This document shows, piece by piece, positions 1 through 10,336 of a stretch of 59,496 nt of DNA. The stretch's first letter is position 1. Each line of letters begins with the position of its first letter. A model generated the notes under the pieces. It had not been told where the DNA came from, searched no databases, and saw only the letters and a list, made by a program, of their open reading frames with translations. This stretch comes from Pseudomonadota bacterium (lineage in GTDB: Bacteria > Bdellovibrionota_B > Oligoflexia > Oligoflexales > CAIYRB01): assembly GCA_026390435.1 (NCBI GenBank), contig JAPLFY010000119.1, forward strand, positions 1 through 59,496, in the 5' to 3' direction. A program made the position numbers and the translations under genes.

Positions 1-320
1 AGCTTCACTCAACACTTGTATGCAGAAATTTTCTATTCTTAATTTTCAAACAACAAGCTATTGCCAAAATCAGGACAAAGCTAGCCAAAATCGTTGCTTG
101 TTTTGGTTTAATTTCAGTTTGTCAAAAGTGTGAAATGCCACCCTTGCTCATCCAGAGCAGAAAAGTGCCGCCACTAAACAGCCTCTGGCCGAGTTTATTT
201 CTACTTAAACTTCAGTGCCTTATGCGCAATTTCGCCGTCTCAATCCGGAATGCCACTAAAGTTTTTTACAAAAAAAGCCGATATCAAGAGCGTTCATAAG
301 GGTTAAAAAAGAGGTCAGTC
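1..320. other. Intergenic leader region
   Basis: No coding frame, RNA gene or convincing repeat was recognised here. The stretch is AT-rich and presumably holds the promoter of the lipoprotein gene that follows. A GAGG ribosome-binding site lies about 7 bases before that gene's ATG at 321. Confidence 0.4.
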
Positions 321-1060
321 ATGATTTCCAAGAGAGTCTGCGGCATTTTTCTAGCGTCCTCGGTGGCAGCAAGCATGCTTCTCACTAGCTGCAGTCAACC
401 TGGGAACAAGCGATCCGGCGCTTCTGCCTCGGCTGACGAGGAAGTGACTGGGGAAGATGACGCCAAACCAAAGCCAAAGACACCCGCCCCGAAGACACCA
501 CAAGTGACGATAAATGGGGACTGTAACACCGCAACAGGCTCACCGGCCGGAGTGCCAGCTCCGAGCCCTGAGTCAGGGACCGCGGCCCCATACCAAACAA
601 CACTCCCACTCCGCCAACGACAGCAGGCCAACCACCCGCCGCAACTACACCGCCGGTGGCGCCGCCACCAGCCGTGGTACCCCCAGCCATTAACCCACTG
701 ACGAGCCTCGGCGGCAAGACTCTCGAGCAATGCCAAGCCGAGAGAAAGTCATGGTTGCCTGGTATCGGCGGCCCCTCCAAATGCGGGGATCCGCTCGTTA
801 ATTGGTGTTGTTCGCGCGCAGATGTGGTCAAGCAGTTCCCGACGCTTGGAGCTAGGCTGGATGCTGAGATATCAAGCTACCAACTCCAGGGCCTGAAACT
901 TTACCATTGCTCGGTCGCTGCGAGTAAATACACCCTGCTATTTTTGAAATCAGATACAAACGGCCTTAGAACCGCAAGCCTAACTATTACGGGTACTACC
1001 GAGAAAATACCTAACGCGCCGGCCTGCGCACTCCCGACTTCTGCTGAACTGGGCTTGTGA
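321..1060 (+). pseudogene. Lipoprotein of unknown function, split by a -1 frameshift near 590
   Basis: The first frame starts at ATG 321 and encodes a lipoprotein signal peptide whose lipobox ends LLTSC, with Cys near residue 24. An acidic and Lys/Pro-rich linker follows. After the residues GTAAP near 590 the frame turns into an implausible Arg/His/Gln stretch and ends at 701. One base back, the reading frame continues the linker in the same Pro/Thr/Ala style (PNNTPTPP) and runs on to 1060 through a compact C-terminal domain of about 110 residues. That domain has several Cys, including an adjacent Cys pair in NWCCS. The shift falls in GCGGCCCCA, so a one-base loss in a C run explains it; a sequencing error or programmed -1 slippage are alternatives. 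Function not recognised. Confidence 0.6.
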
Positions 1061-1159
1061 AAGCAATTATGCCCACTCAATAATTTTGTGAGATAACTTT
1101 GGTATGGGCAAACCACACTGGAGGTCTCACTGTGACAGCTGATTTCTGCCGCCTGCTGA

Positions 1160-1855
1160 CTCTGCGCTCAGCCATGTTGGTGGTTTGTAGCGGAGCTTGA
1201 AAAGAATCCCGGTACACAAAAAGTGAGCTTTGCTCTTACGGGTGAACAAGGACTACCCCACAACTCACATTGCTTTTTGGTCACGCCAGGCTGGGCATTA
1301 GGCTCCGGTGGGCCAGGATCGCGTCATGATCTCGCTATGATTTTCTTGGATCCTAAAGACCAGTCAAAATTTGTCGCATCAAGATTCACTCAACCAGCCG
1401 CGGCCGGGACGGCGGTAACCTATGTTGGCTACGGATGGGATGAAAAATTTGGTGTCGATCACGGCATCAAACGAGAGGGACATAATCAAATTGGCGAAGT
1501 CACCAAAGATGGCGTCATCCAGACCTACGGAGGTTCTACCGGCAAGCCAATGGTCCGCGAAGGAGACTCTGGAGGCCCCCTATATATTGATAACAAGCTA
1601 GCTGGAATCGCCTCTGCATTGCAGTACGGGGTAAAAAAGTCAGTATGTGACGGGACGACGTGTGGGGACAAAGTCGTGGACGTCGGCTTCCATGTTGATC
1701 TAACTGAGCAGCGTACTATTAGTTTTATCGATAGGGGACTTCAGGCTCTCAAAAGTGGGGGAATCGATCCCGCCGCCGGTAAAGGCTGCGCGTCCCGCAA
1801 CAAGTCAGAGTTCATCCGGGCACTTCAGAGTAAAAGTTACCTGGGTGGCTCGTGA
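1160..1855 (+). pseudogene. Trypsin-like (S1) serine protease remnant, 5' end lost
   Basis: The frame is open from 1160; the first usable start is GTG 1223, giving 210 residues. It shows S1 protease landmarks: RHDLAM fits the catalytic Asp region, GYGW the conserved GWG region, and GDSGGPL the nucleophile Ser motif. No TAAHC-type His motif is present; the only candidate, SHC, lies just about 20 residues before the Asp, whereas the family spacing is about 45. There is no signal peptide, and a stop at 1157-1159 closes the frame upstream. I infer a protease whose signal, propeptide and His region were deleted or scrambled. It follows another broken gene, so the whole 0.3-1.9 kb stretch looks like decay. 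Confidence 0.55.
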
Positions 1856-1877
1856 TCGACTGCGCGATTTTTTGACA

Positions 1878-2477
1878 TTAGGACTTTTGAGCAAGAAATT
1901 GTACTACCGCACTGCGGCCACGATGCCCTTCACCCTCTTGAATGTCGCGCTCTAGCTCGGCTGCGGAAGTGATCTGCAGCTCGGCTAAGTTATTTTGTAG
2001 CTCTTGCAAGTTAGGGAGCATGTCTGGATCCGATGGCCCGCCAGTTTTAAAATTAAGCTGTTTAGGAGTATACGCTTCTAACAGGAATATCCCCTTGCTC
2101 TTCAAGGCCTGGACGCAGCGCGCATAAAGCGCTGGACGATCATGTGAGGCGAGGTGAAACCAAATCGAGACAATTCCGTCCCAGGCATTTGAGCCGAAAT
2201 CAAATTGGTTAATATCGGTACACACAGTATCGACCGCAACTCCCTCTCGTGTAGCCCAACTAGCCAGTTTTTTTAGGCCGACTTCAGACCAATCCACCGC
2301 AGTAACCTTAAATCCATGCTTGGCAAGAAACATAGCATTACGACCTTCACCTTCCGCGAGCGTAAGAACTCTCCCACCAACGGGAAATTTGCCGACATTT
2401 AATCGCAGAAAATCATTAGGTTCGGTGCCGTAAAAAAAATTCTTTGCCGAATATCTCTTGTCCCACATGTTGCTCAT
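1878..2477 (-). CDS. Class I SAM-dependent methyltransferase (TehB-like)
   Basis: A 199-residue protein read from ATG 2477. The frame stays open for 24 more codons upstream, but those overlap the terminator of the preceding gene, so the internal start is preferred. It begins MSNMWDKRYS, as small methyltransferases of the TehB/thiopurine type do. Motif I is LTLAEGEGRNAMFLA, the SAM-binding glycine loop with its acidic residue, followed by VTAVDWS (motif II acidic end) and DGIVSIWFHL (motif IV-like). Lys-Gly near KSKGIFLLEAY is the post-motif turn. The substrate cannot be read from sequence; tellurite or a small thiol or metabolite are family possibilities. Confidence 0.85.
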   Translation of the reverse strand: MSNMWDKRYSAKNFFYGTEPNDFLRLNVGKFPVGGRVLTLAEGEGRNAMFLAKHGFKVTAVDWSEVGLKKLASWATREGVAVDTVCTDINQFDFGSNAWDGIVSIWFHLASHDRPALYARCVQALKSKGIFLLEAYTPKQLNFKTGGPSDPDMLPNLQELQNNLAELQITSAAELERDIQEGEGHRGRSAVVQFLAQKS

Positions 2478-2508
2478 CGATGGTCCTCGACTGGTGACTT
2501 GCAGATGT

Positions 2509-2541
2509 AAAAAGCGACCAGGAGATACTGGTCGCTTTTTT
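2509..2541 (-). terminator. Bidirectional hairpin terminator
   Basis: Arms AAAAAGCGACCA and TGGTCGCTTTTTT form a strong stem around a short loop, with A and T runs on both flanks, so it can work on either strand. It lies just downstream of the collagen-like gene on the minus strand and separates it from the methyltransferase. Confidence 0.85.
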
Positions 2542-2566
2542 ATTAGCAATTCAATTTAACTATGGA

Positions 2567-4993
2567 TTAGGCCGCTGGCGGAACAAAACGAATTTCAAGA
2601 TAAAGCGGCACAGACTGCAAAGCGGCCGTAGTATGGAACTCTTGAACCTGCCCACCCACGATACGCACCTGCAAAGTCGACGATGCGTTTACGTTAGTGA
2701 AACTACCGACCCCGGTTTGGACCGATCCACTGATACCAACAACGCTGTTCTTGATGTCATCAAAAGATCCGACCGTGTTCCACGTATTTACAGCAACACC
2801 TAGTTTTAAGCTTCCGAGCACCGTAGTCACGACTGGCTGTCCACCGATCGTTGGGGTTGGTGCATACGCAGCGCCATTAACCACCAGAAGGGTGCCCCGT
2901 GTACACAAAGGCAGTGTTTTACCACTGACGCATGCCGGGATCGTTCCAGTCAAGTCACCAAAAGTGTGCTTATGGACAGCATCAGCTTTGTTTTGCATCT
3001 GCACATCGAGAGCTATCATGCTGCCGTCGAAATAGGCCTTATTATAGAAGCTCTCCGTCAGTGCAGGTGTCCGCAGGGAGATCACATTATTCTGACTAGA
3101 GAAGAAAATGTCTTTGGAACCAGGCTCACCGGTCGGACCGATTGGGCCAATTGTACCTGTTGCTCCAGCAGGACCCGTGTCGCCTTTAGGGCCAACGGGA
3201 CCGACTAAACCGACTGGACCGATATCGCCTTTGGCTCCTTTATCACCTTGCGGACCAATCGGACCGACTAAACCAATGGGACCGATATCGCCTTTGGCAC
3301 CTTTAGGGCCAGAGGGGCCGACTGGGCCTTCGTCACCCTTAGCTCCTTGATCGCCTTGCGGACCAACGGGGCCGGCAACACCAATAGGACCGATATCGCC
3401 TTTGTCGCCTTTAGGACCACCGGGACCGACTGGACCGACATCACCTTTAGGACCAACGGGACCTGCGTCGCCCTTGGCACCTTTATCCCCTTGCGGACCA
3501 ATAGGGCCTACTAGACCAACAGGACCGACTGGGCCTACGCTGCCAGTGTCACCTTTGTCGCCTTTATTACCGGCTGGACCTGCGTCGCCCTTAGCTCCTT
3601 TATCGCCCTGCGGACCAATGGGGCCTGCGACACCTACAGGACCGACTGGGCCTACGCTGCCAGTGTCACCTTTATTACCGGCGGGGCCAGCTAAACCGAC
3701 AGGACCGCTATCGCCTTTGTCGCCTTTAGCACCGGCGGGGCCAAGCTCACCTTGATCACCTTTAACACCGGCGGGACCAACGTCACCTTTTGCACCTTTG
3801 TCACCTTGCGGACCAACGGGGCCGGCAACGCCTACTGGACCGACTGGGCCTACGCTGCCAGTGTCACCTTTAGCACCGGCGGGACCAGCCAAACCGACAG
3901 GACCGATATCACCTTTAGGACCGGCTGGGCCAAGCTCACCCTGATCGCCTTTAGCCCCAACTGGACCAACGTCACCCTTGGCACCTTTATCGCCTTGCGG
4001 ACCAACGGGGCCTGCAACACCTGCTGGACCAACACTTCCAGTTTCACCCTGATCGCCTTTAGCACCGGCTGGACCAACGTCACCCTTGGCTCCTTTATCA
4101 CCTTGCGGACCAACGGGGCCTGCAACACCAACAGGACCGACTGGGCCTACACTTCCTGTTTCACCTTTGTCACCTTTAGCACCGGCGGAACCAAGCTCTC
4201 CTTGATCACCTTTAGCACCGGTAGCACCGACGTCGCCTTTTGGACCAGCGGGACCAGCTAGACCAGCGGGACCGATATCGCCTTTGTCACCTTTAGCACC
4301 AACGGGGCCTGCAACACCAACAGGACCGACTGGGCCGATATCACCTTTGTCGCCCTTGGGTCCTGCAGACCCACCAGAACTAGGGGGTCCCTTTGGGCCG
4401 GCTGGACCGGCTGGACCGGCTGGACCCGTGTCTCCCTTGTCACCCTTATCGCCTTTACCCTCGCTCGGGGGTTTTTTACATGGCAGGTGATTTGGGGAAG
4501 CGTCTGCTGAGTCTGAACAATGGGGGGTAGTATCTGGCCCAGGTAAAACCTGCGCCAAAATATGACCCTGACCATCTAAAACTAAATTCAGTGGTGAACC
4601 GGCACGATCTGCCGCTGTAAACAATTTTTCTTTGCCGCTGATGCGACCATCGCGGTTCCGGTCGAATCCAATCTTTAAAGTCCCACGTTGGGTTAAACCA
4701 ACCACGTCTGCCGTAGCAACGGTGACGACCCCAAAAGTTCGCATCACGCCATTGACGGGCGAAGACTTTAATCTGCGCGTATCCAGATTCAAGTTGATCG
4801 CTTCGTCACCGACAACAGGCAACAGCAGTCCAGAGACGTCATCCACCGCTAGATCTTTGGTGACGAGATCGATTGGGAAATTCAAAGTCTCAGGAAGATT
4901 TGTTTCGTAATTTGCTGCTATTGCCAGTGAGCTATTGAAAACCAAACCAGCAAAAACATACCACGCGGCTTGCATGCTACGCATACGCACCAT
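2567..4993 (-). CDS. Secreted collagen-like protein with EF-hand/dockerin-type loop
   Basis: 808 residues. An N-terminal signal peptide ends near SLAIA-ANYE (about residue 27). Residues 28-150 form a non-repetitive domain containing a textbook calcium loop, D111-x-N113-x-D115-G-x-I-S119-x-x-E122. A short Cys/Pro linker follows. Residues about 180-625 are an almost unbroken Gly-X-Y tract rich in [11 protein letters not shown]-type triplets, typical of bacterial collagen-like proteins. The last 183 residues are a globular C-terminal domain, probably a trimerisation or binding head like those of phage-tail and exosporium collagen-like proteins. The start may be any of Met1, Met4 or Met7. It is probably a surface filament or adhesin. 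The repeats are imperfect in DNA sequence; recombination could change tract length. Confidence 0.9.
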   Translation of the reverse strand: MVRMRSMQAAWYVFAGLVFNSSLAIAANYETNLPETLNFPIDLVTKDLAVDDVSGLLLPVVGDEAINLNLDTRRLKSSPVNGVMRTFGVVTVATADVVGLTQRGTLKIGFDRNRDGRISGKEKLFTAADRAGSPLNLVLDGQGHILAQVLPGPDTTPHCSDSADASPNHLPCKKPPSEGKGDKGDKGDTGPAGPAGPAGPKGPPSSGGSAGPKGDKGDIGPVGPVGVAGPVGAKGDKGDIGPAGLAGPAGPKGDVGATGAKGDQGELGSAGAKGDKGETGSVGPVGPVGVAGPVGPQGDKGAKGDVGPAGAKGDQGETGSVGPAGVAGPVGPQGDKGAKGDVGPVGAKGDQGELGPAGPKGDIGPVGLAGPAGAKGDTGSVGPVGPVGVAGPVGPQGDKGAKGDVGPAGVKGDQGELGPAGAKGDKGDSGPVGLAGPAGNKGDTGSVGPVGPVGVAGPIGPQGDKGAKGDAGPAGNKGDKGDTGSVGPVGPVGLVGPIGPQGDKGAKGDAGPVGPKGDVGPVGPGGPKGDKGDIGPIGVAGPVGPQGDQGAKGDEGPVGPSGPKGAKGDIGPIGLVGPIGPQGDKGAKGDIGPVGLVGPVGPKGDTGPAGATGTIGPIGPTGEPGSKDIFFSSQNNVISLRTPALTESFYNKAYFDGSMIALDVQMQNKADAVHKHTFGDLTGTIPACVSGKTLPLCTRGTLLVVNGAAYAPTPTIGGQPVVTTVLGSLKLGVAVNTWNTVGSFDDIKNSVVGISGSVQTGVGSFTNVNASSTLQVRIVGGQVQEFHTTAALQSVPLYLEIRFVPPAA
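3119..4456 (-). repeat. Gly-X-Y coding repeat tract
   Basis: About 1.3 kb of nested imperfect 9-bp based repeats encoding collagen triplets. Longer blocks of some 50-150 bp recur (for instance units encoding [12 protein letters not shown] followed by QGDKGAKGD). Proline-rich open frames on the plus strand are shadows of this repeat. Confidence 0.9.
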
Positions 4994-5152
4994 CCATTAT
5001 ATTTAAAGTTAAAGTTGATGATCACTTATCGGCAGGCAGGAGATACTACGAAAAGGCTAACATAGAACCGAAGAGCCACCAATCGGCGGAAATTGCCGAC
5101 TCAAATTGTACCGAGTAGCATTGGACTGACAGATATATTTGCCAAAAAAAAG

Positions 5153-5194
5153 AAAAATGGAAAATGGGCTCACACCTCATTTTCCATTTTTTTT
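5153..5194 (-). terminator. Terminator of the cyclophilin gene
   Basis: A long stem pairs AAAAATGGAAAATG with CATTTTCCATTTTT around an 11-base loop. Homopolymer A/T flanks give a U tract in either direction. It begins 13 bases past the cyclophilin stop. Confidence 0.85.
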
Positions 5195-5206
5195 AGCTCT
5201 GTAAAC

Positions 5207-6022
5207 TTAGTGGCTGGTTGGCTTCACAACCGTCGCAGATAAGATCTTCACTTCTGCTACCGGCACATCTTGCATACCGAAGCGAATAGCGGTTCTTGTT
5301 TTAGCAATCTTCTCGACGATGTCTAAGCCTTCAACAACGCGACCGAATACTGCATACCCGTGTCCATCTGGATTAGGGTAGTTCAGGCGATCATTGTTCA
5401 CTAGATTGACATAAAACTGCGAGGTTCCGCTGTCCGGATTGCTGGTCCGAGCCATAGCGACGGTACCCTTTTCGTTTTTCAAGCCGTTTTTGGCTTCATT
5501 AGGAACCGGTGCCTTAGTTGGTTTTTCGTTTAACTTGTCACCATCGACGGTGTAGCCACCACCTTGGATCATGAACCCGTCGATTACACGGTGAAACACC
5601 GTACCGTCGTAAAACTTGCTATTCACGTAGGCGATGAAATTAGCAACGCTCAGGGGAGCTTCTTTATCGGCTAGCTCCAGCTTAAGGGTCCCCTCACTCG
5701 TCTTCAACTCGACAATGGTGCCCGCAGATTTAGTATCTTTCGCTTGCGGCTGGCTTGCGGCCGTCGCTTTAGCTGGTTCTGCTTTAGTCGCTGGAGCAGC
5801 TGTAGTTGTCGCGGCCGGAGCAGCCGTGGTTGCAGCAGCCGGAGCAGCTGTAGTTGTCGCGGCCGGAGCAGCTGTAGTTGCAGCAGCCGGAGCAGCCGTG
5901 GTTGCAGCAGCTGGAGTAGCCGTAATGGCACTGGCAGCAGCCTTGTTGTCAGCGGCGTGAAGTGGCGATGCCAGCATCACGCTCGAGATAAGTAAGCCCT
6001 TCATGGACGAAAAGTTGCGCAT
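5207..6022 (-). CDS. Exported cyclophilin-type peptidyl-prolyl cis-trans isomerase
   Basis: 271 residues from ATG 6022, chosen because AGGGGAG sits just upstream and the peptide then opens with a proper signal sequence (MRNFSSMKGLLISS...SPLHA). About 70 residues of Ala/Thr/Pro repeats (AAPAATTT-type) form a flexible linker. The C-terminal 165 residues are a cyclophilin domain: FHRVIDGFMIQGG carries the catalytic Arg and the Phe-Met-Gln pocket, and GYAVFGRVVEGLDIV is the conserved end. The active-site Phe of SQFF is Tyr here (SQFY). It would catalyse proline isomerisation during folding in the periplasm. The linker repeats suggest tethering or a tunable-length spacer. Confidence 0.9.
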   Translation of the reverse strand: MRNFSSMKGLLISSVMLASPLHAADNKAAASAITATPAAATTAAPAAATTAAPAATTTAAPAAATTAAPAATTTAAPATKAEPAKATAASQPQAKDTKSAGTIVELKTSEGTLKLELADKEAPLSVANFIAYVNSKFYDGTVFHRVIDGFMIQGGGYTVDGDKLNEKPTKAPVPNEAKNGLKNEKGTVAMARTSNPDSGTSQFYVNLVNNDRLNYPNPDGHGYAVFGRVVEGLDIVEKIAKTRTAIRFGMQDVPVAEVKILSATVVKPTSH

Positions 6023-6115
6023 AGGTCGCTCCCCTAGCTCATAGCAGTGTTTGGTACCGTTAAGTACGATCTTAAACCGCAAGACCAAGGAGCGACAACG
6101 TTGAATTTTAAAGAA

Positions 6116-7663
6116 CTATCCCTTTTGCTTCAGCTTGCTGCTTAGTAAAGCACCAAAACTGCCCAGACGAGCCGATTGATCCACTGGCTCAACCTGTTTA
6201 GCCTTGAGCTCGGCCGCCAGATACTCATCGTAATTCTTACGATCGGCGTCTTCTTCTTCAATATCAGCGAGCGTCAGTAGCACCTTCCGCTCATCCGCAT
6301 CGAGCTTGACGACGCGCACTTCGAGTTCCTTGCCTGGCGTCGCGGCCTGGCGGTAGGCTTCGCCAAACTTGCGCTTGAGCACAGCCAGGGGCAGCAGGGC
6401 AGTCAGCCCAGGTGCCAATTCAACCAGGGCACCAAACGGCTTAAGTTTGTCGACCTTGGCGTTACGGACAGCCCCTTCCGGGAATTTCGTCGTCGCAGCG
6501 TACCAAGGATCGTCCTCGGGCTGTTTCATCGTTAAAGAGATGCGCTTATTTACAGTATCGATGTCCTTGATCGCCACGCTGACCGTCTCGCCGATCTTGA
6601 GGACTTCCGATGGATGATGGACCCGTTTCGTCCAGGACAGTTCTGAAATGTGCAGAAGCCCCTCAATACCGGGATGGACCTGAACAAAGGCGCCAAACGG
6701 CATAAGATTGACAACACGGCCTTGGTACACCTTGCCGCCGGATACGAGATCGTGGATCCGCTCCCAAGGGTCTTCTTCCGCAGCCTTCATGCTGAGCGAT
6801 ATCTTCGGACGCCCCTTGTCATCGCGGTCAATCTTAAGGACCTTGACCTGTACCTTATCGCCGACTTTTACCACTTCGCTCGGATGGGCAACTCGGGCGT
6901 GACTGAGGGCCGAGATATGGACCAGACCATCAACCCCGCCAATATCGACAAATGCACCAAAATCACGCAATTCTGTCACAGTACCGACCAACACCGACTC
7001 GGGCGTTATACTGCTCAGAAGCTCTTTAGTCCGCTGCTCTGCGTGTTTACGCAGGAGAGCCACGCGTGAAACGACAATATTCCGGCCGCGCTCCTCGACT
7101 TTTTCCACGAGGAACTCGTACTCTTTGCCGACGTGCTCCTCACCACCTTCGGTGAAGCGCGTATCGATCTGGGACACGGGACAGAAGGCCGTTTTACCTA
7201 GGACGCTGATCTCAAAGCCGCCCTTGATCACTTTAATCACCCGCCCACGCACTGAAATGCCCTGGGACTGTGCCTTTTCCAGATCGTCAGCCGACTTCAG
7301 CGAATGACTCATGGAATAGCTCAGCTGTACTTCGCCGCCGCGCTTAGCGACCACGTAAAGCTCGACTGCGTCGCCAACTTTAAATTTCAGCTGACCGTTC
7401 TCATCTTGGATCTCGATCTTTTCGATGACGCCGGTGCTTTTGCCAGTGCCGAGTTCCACCATGACGTCGTTGCCTTGGCCGATCTGAGAAATCACGCCGC
7501 GGACCTTTTCACCAACCGTCAGCCGTTGGCCACGCGGTGCTTCTTCCTTCAACAAATGTGCAAATTCATCTGTAGCCTGCGTCTTTGCTTGAACGGATGC
7601 CTCCGTGTCGAAGTCAGAATCCGCATCTTCCCAATTAATTTCAGGACCTTTTGCCTTTGTCAT
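6116..7663 (-). CDS. rpsA: Ribosomal protein S1-type RNA-binding protein
   Basis: 515 residues with tandem S1 OB-fold repeats. Clear repeats are the first (GEKVRGVISQIGQGNDVMVEL), second (GISVRGRVIKVIKGGFEISVLG), third (LVGTVTELRDFGAFVDIGGVDGLVHIS), fourth (YQGRVVNLMPFGAFVQVHPGIEGLLHIS) and a fifth more divergent one near residue 410. The third and fourth have the canonical FGAFV...GL(V/L)HIS core, as in the mRNA-binding repeats of bacterial S1. Length is near the 5-6 repeat S1 proteins of the delta and Bdellovibrio groups. It binds mRNA and assists translation initiation. The N-terminal 40 residues are acidic and unstructured. It is likely co-oriented with, but separate from, the cyclophilin gene. 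Confidence 0.85.
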   Translation of the reverse strand: MTKAKGPEINWEDADSDFDTEASVQAKTQATDEFAHLLKEEAPRGQRLTVGEKVRGVISQIGQGNDVMVELGTGKSTGVIEKIEIQDENGQLKFKVGDAVELYVVAKRGGEVQLSYSMSHSLKSADDLEKAQSQGISVRGRVIKVIKGGFEISVLGKTAFCPVSQIDTRFTEGGEEHVGKEYEFLVEKVEERGRNIVVSRVALLRKHAEQRTKELLSSITPESVLVGTVTELRDFGAFVDIGGVDGLVHISALSHARVAHPSEVVKVGDKVQVKVLKIDRDDKGRPKISLSMKAAEEDPWERIHDLVSGGKVYQGRVVNLMPFGAFVQVHPGIEGLLHISELSWTKRVHHPSEVLKIGETVSVAIKDIDTVNKRISLTMKQPEDDPWYAATTKFPEGAVRNAKVDKLKPFGALVELAPGLTALLPLAVLKRKFGEAYRQAATPGKELEVRVVKLDADERKVLLTLADIEEEDADRKNYDEYLAAELKAKQVEPVDQSARLGSFGALLSSKLKQKG

Positions 7664-7870
7664 ATATCACCTATAGCTCACCGACTGGGTTGAGAGCGGC
7701 ACCGTATCACGGCCGCAGGCGGCAGCCCAACTTGATTGTCACCGGTCGCATCGAAAACTGAGCTTAATCTTACTTGGCAGACAGCGACGAAAGAACGATG
7801 ATTAGACCGCGCAAATCAGCGCTCCGTACCGCGCGTAACCGTCGCCAGCAAGCCGCCAAGGAGACCTGCA

Positions 7871-8041
7871 ATGTGTGTCATTTGCCTTGAATTCCAACGC
7901 TCGAAGGACCTTGCGGACGCCCGCCGGATGCTTGCAGCAGCACGCCGCGAACCAAACACCATCCCCAGCTCTCATCTCGATGAAGTCGAACAACAGCTAG
8001 CCAAAGCCGGCAAAGATGAGGGTGGCCAAGGAGCCCCATGA
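7871..8041 (+). CDS. 56-residue protein with N-terminal MCVIC motif
   Basis: A small gene starting MCVICLEFQRSKD and ending GGQGAP. AAGGAG lies 7 bases before the ATG, an ideal ribosome-binding site. Its TGA stop overlaps the next gene's ATG as ATGA (8038-8041), which indicates translational coupling. The adjacent Cys pair (Cys2, Cys5) at the very N terminus could bind metal or be a redox or lipid site. Similar short MCxxC proteins are, to my recollection, widespread in Bdellovibrio-like genomes, but I cannot name a function. A 30-codon frame at 7798-7890 overlaps its start and may be a leader or chance. Confidence 0.7.
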   Translation: MCVICLEFQRSKDLADARRMLAAARREPNTIPSSHLDEVEQQLAKAGKDEGGQGAP

Positions 8042-8397
8042 ACGACGATACAGGTAGTGACTCTAAAAAGTTGACGGCAAAAGAAAAGGCGCGCGCCTTC
8101 CGCAAAGAAGCCTACCAAAAGGCAAAGGCACGCCATAAAGAGCGGGCGGCAGCCATCGCTGCGTCGCCAGCCGGTCTGGAGCGAGCTAAGCAGCAGAAGG
8201 CTCTCCGCAAAGCGGCCTACAGCAAGGCCAAGACCCGGCTAAAGAAAACAAAATCAGTCGAGCAAGACTCGGCTCTGCATGAGCAAGAGTTAGCGGCCGC
8301 GGCAGAGGCGGCCGAACGCGAAGCTGAGCTGCGCCAATTGATTACGACCGCCGACCAGATGAAGGCAGCGCGGCCGCGACTGACCTTGGTGACTTAA
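8038..8397 (+). CDS. Lys/Ala-rich basic coiled-coil protein
   Basis: 119 residues, coupled to the MCxxC protein by an ATGA overlap and with its own AAGGAG. Two internal repeats of the form R-K-x-A-Y-x-K-A-K-x-R are visible at about residues 22-34 and 57-69, followed by an Ala/Glu-rich helix. The repeats are strongly basic and the C-terminal helix acidic. Nucleic-acid binding is a plausible inference from composition alone. No family recognised. Confidence 0.65.
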   Translation: MNDDTGSDSKKLTAKEKARAFRKEAYQKAKARHKERAAAIAASPAGLERAKQQKALRKAAYSKAKTRLKKTKSVEQDSALHEQELAAAAEAAEREAELRQLITTADQMKAARPRLTLVT

Positions 8398-9155
8398 GGA
8401 TCGGGGGGATCGGGGACGAAAGCCGGCACAGCCACGGGAGCCGGAGTTGCCACGTGAGTGACACCGAGGTTACCGACGTAAATGGCCAACGCGCTCGGTA
8501 GCAAAAAGCCAAGATACTGTACGTAGTGAAAAAGCACGCCGCCAATCATGCCACCACTAATGAAGCCCAAGATCGTGGCGAATCTAATAGCGCCTCGATA
8601 AAGCTCCTTAGATCTAATCTCCGGTCGATGGCGCGCCGACATGGCACGCACTAACCCCATACCTAGGTCTGTAGTGGTCCCTGTTAAATGGGTGGCCCTG
8701 ACGATCCCGCCCGAAGCAGAGGTCAATACTGCATTCTGCAGACCACTGGCGGCACTCAACATAATGAGGAGCGGATAATCTGCGCGCAATTGAAACGGCG
8801 ATTCAAACGGTGTGAAATAGCCAAAGTGGCCGAGTAAACCTGCCGAAGCTAAGAGGACGGACGCCACAATCATCACGACACGAAAATGTGGCTTCCTACC
8901 ATTAAGAATGGCTGCATCAGTAAAAACCGCGGCCACCATGACCCCCATGACAAAGTATAGGGGAACACTGAGCATACCCATTGCCAGACGGAATTGCCGG
9001 TTGGCAGTTTCCATCCCAGCTAACGTCACAAACCCAGTTACATGAGTTACGAATCGGTCGCAGGCCATCAACCCGCCAGCATTCACGCTGCCGGAGATGA
9101 AGGCCATTACTACCCACTTGCGGACCGCCGCAAGTGGGAACTGATCATGCGCCAT
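8394..9155 (-). CDS. YoaK/DUF1275-family integral membrane protein
   Basis: 253 residues with six or so hydrophobic segments. The opening pattern ISGSVNAGGLMACDRFVTHVTGFVTLAG and the middle segment ASGLQNAVLTSASGGIVRATHLTGTTTDLG are diagnostic of the DUF1275 family, where the Asn-Ala and H(L/M)TG(T/N)xTD motifs recur. The function of the family is unknown, probably transport. The stop overlaps that of the convergent basic protein gene by a few bases. Confidence 0.9.
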   Translation of the reverse strand: MAHDQFPLAAVRKWVVMAFISGSVNAGGLMACDRFVTHVTGFVTLAGMETANRQFRLAMGMLSVPLYFVMGVMVAAVFTDAAILNGRKPHFRVVMIVASVLLASAGLLGHFGYFTPFESPFQLRADYPLLIMLSAASGLQNAVLTSASGGIVRATHLTGTTTDLGMGLVRAMSARHRPEIRSKELYRGAIRFATILGFISGGMIGGVLFHYVQYLGFLLPSALAIYVGNLGVTHVATPAPVAVPAFVPDPPDP

Positions 9156-9185
9156 CCGACGATGCCTCGTCGCAACACCCTGAAG

Positions 9186-10250
<1,065 letters not shown>

Positions 10251-10336
10251 TCAGTTATTTAATTCTGTCCATAGTGATCCCTACCATGCATGGTACATTG
10301 TCGCAACACCCAAGGGAACGCTAAAAATATTTACAC

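Noticed and set aside
3119-4456. Repetitive DNA that could look like a CRISPR array or tandem repeat element
   Set aside because: The units are not separated by unique spacers, and all are in-frame Gly-X-Y coding triplets.
3108-4490. Several plus-strand open frames rich in Pro and Ser (GPTGP-type)
   Set aside because: They are antisense shadows of the collagen Gly-X-Y repeat on the minus strand; none has a ribosome-binding site.
5704-5960. Ala-rich frames opposite the cyclophilin linker
   Set aside because: They mirror the Ala/Thr/Pro repeat of the cyclophilin gene.
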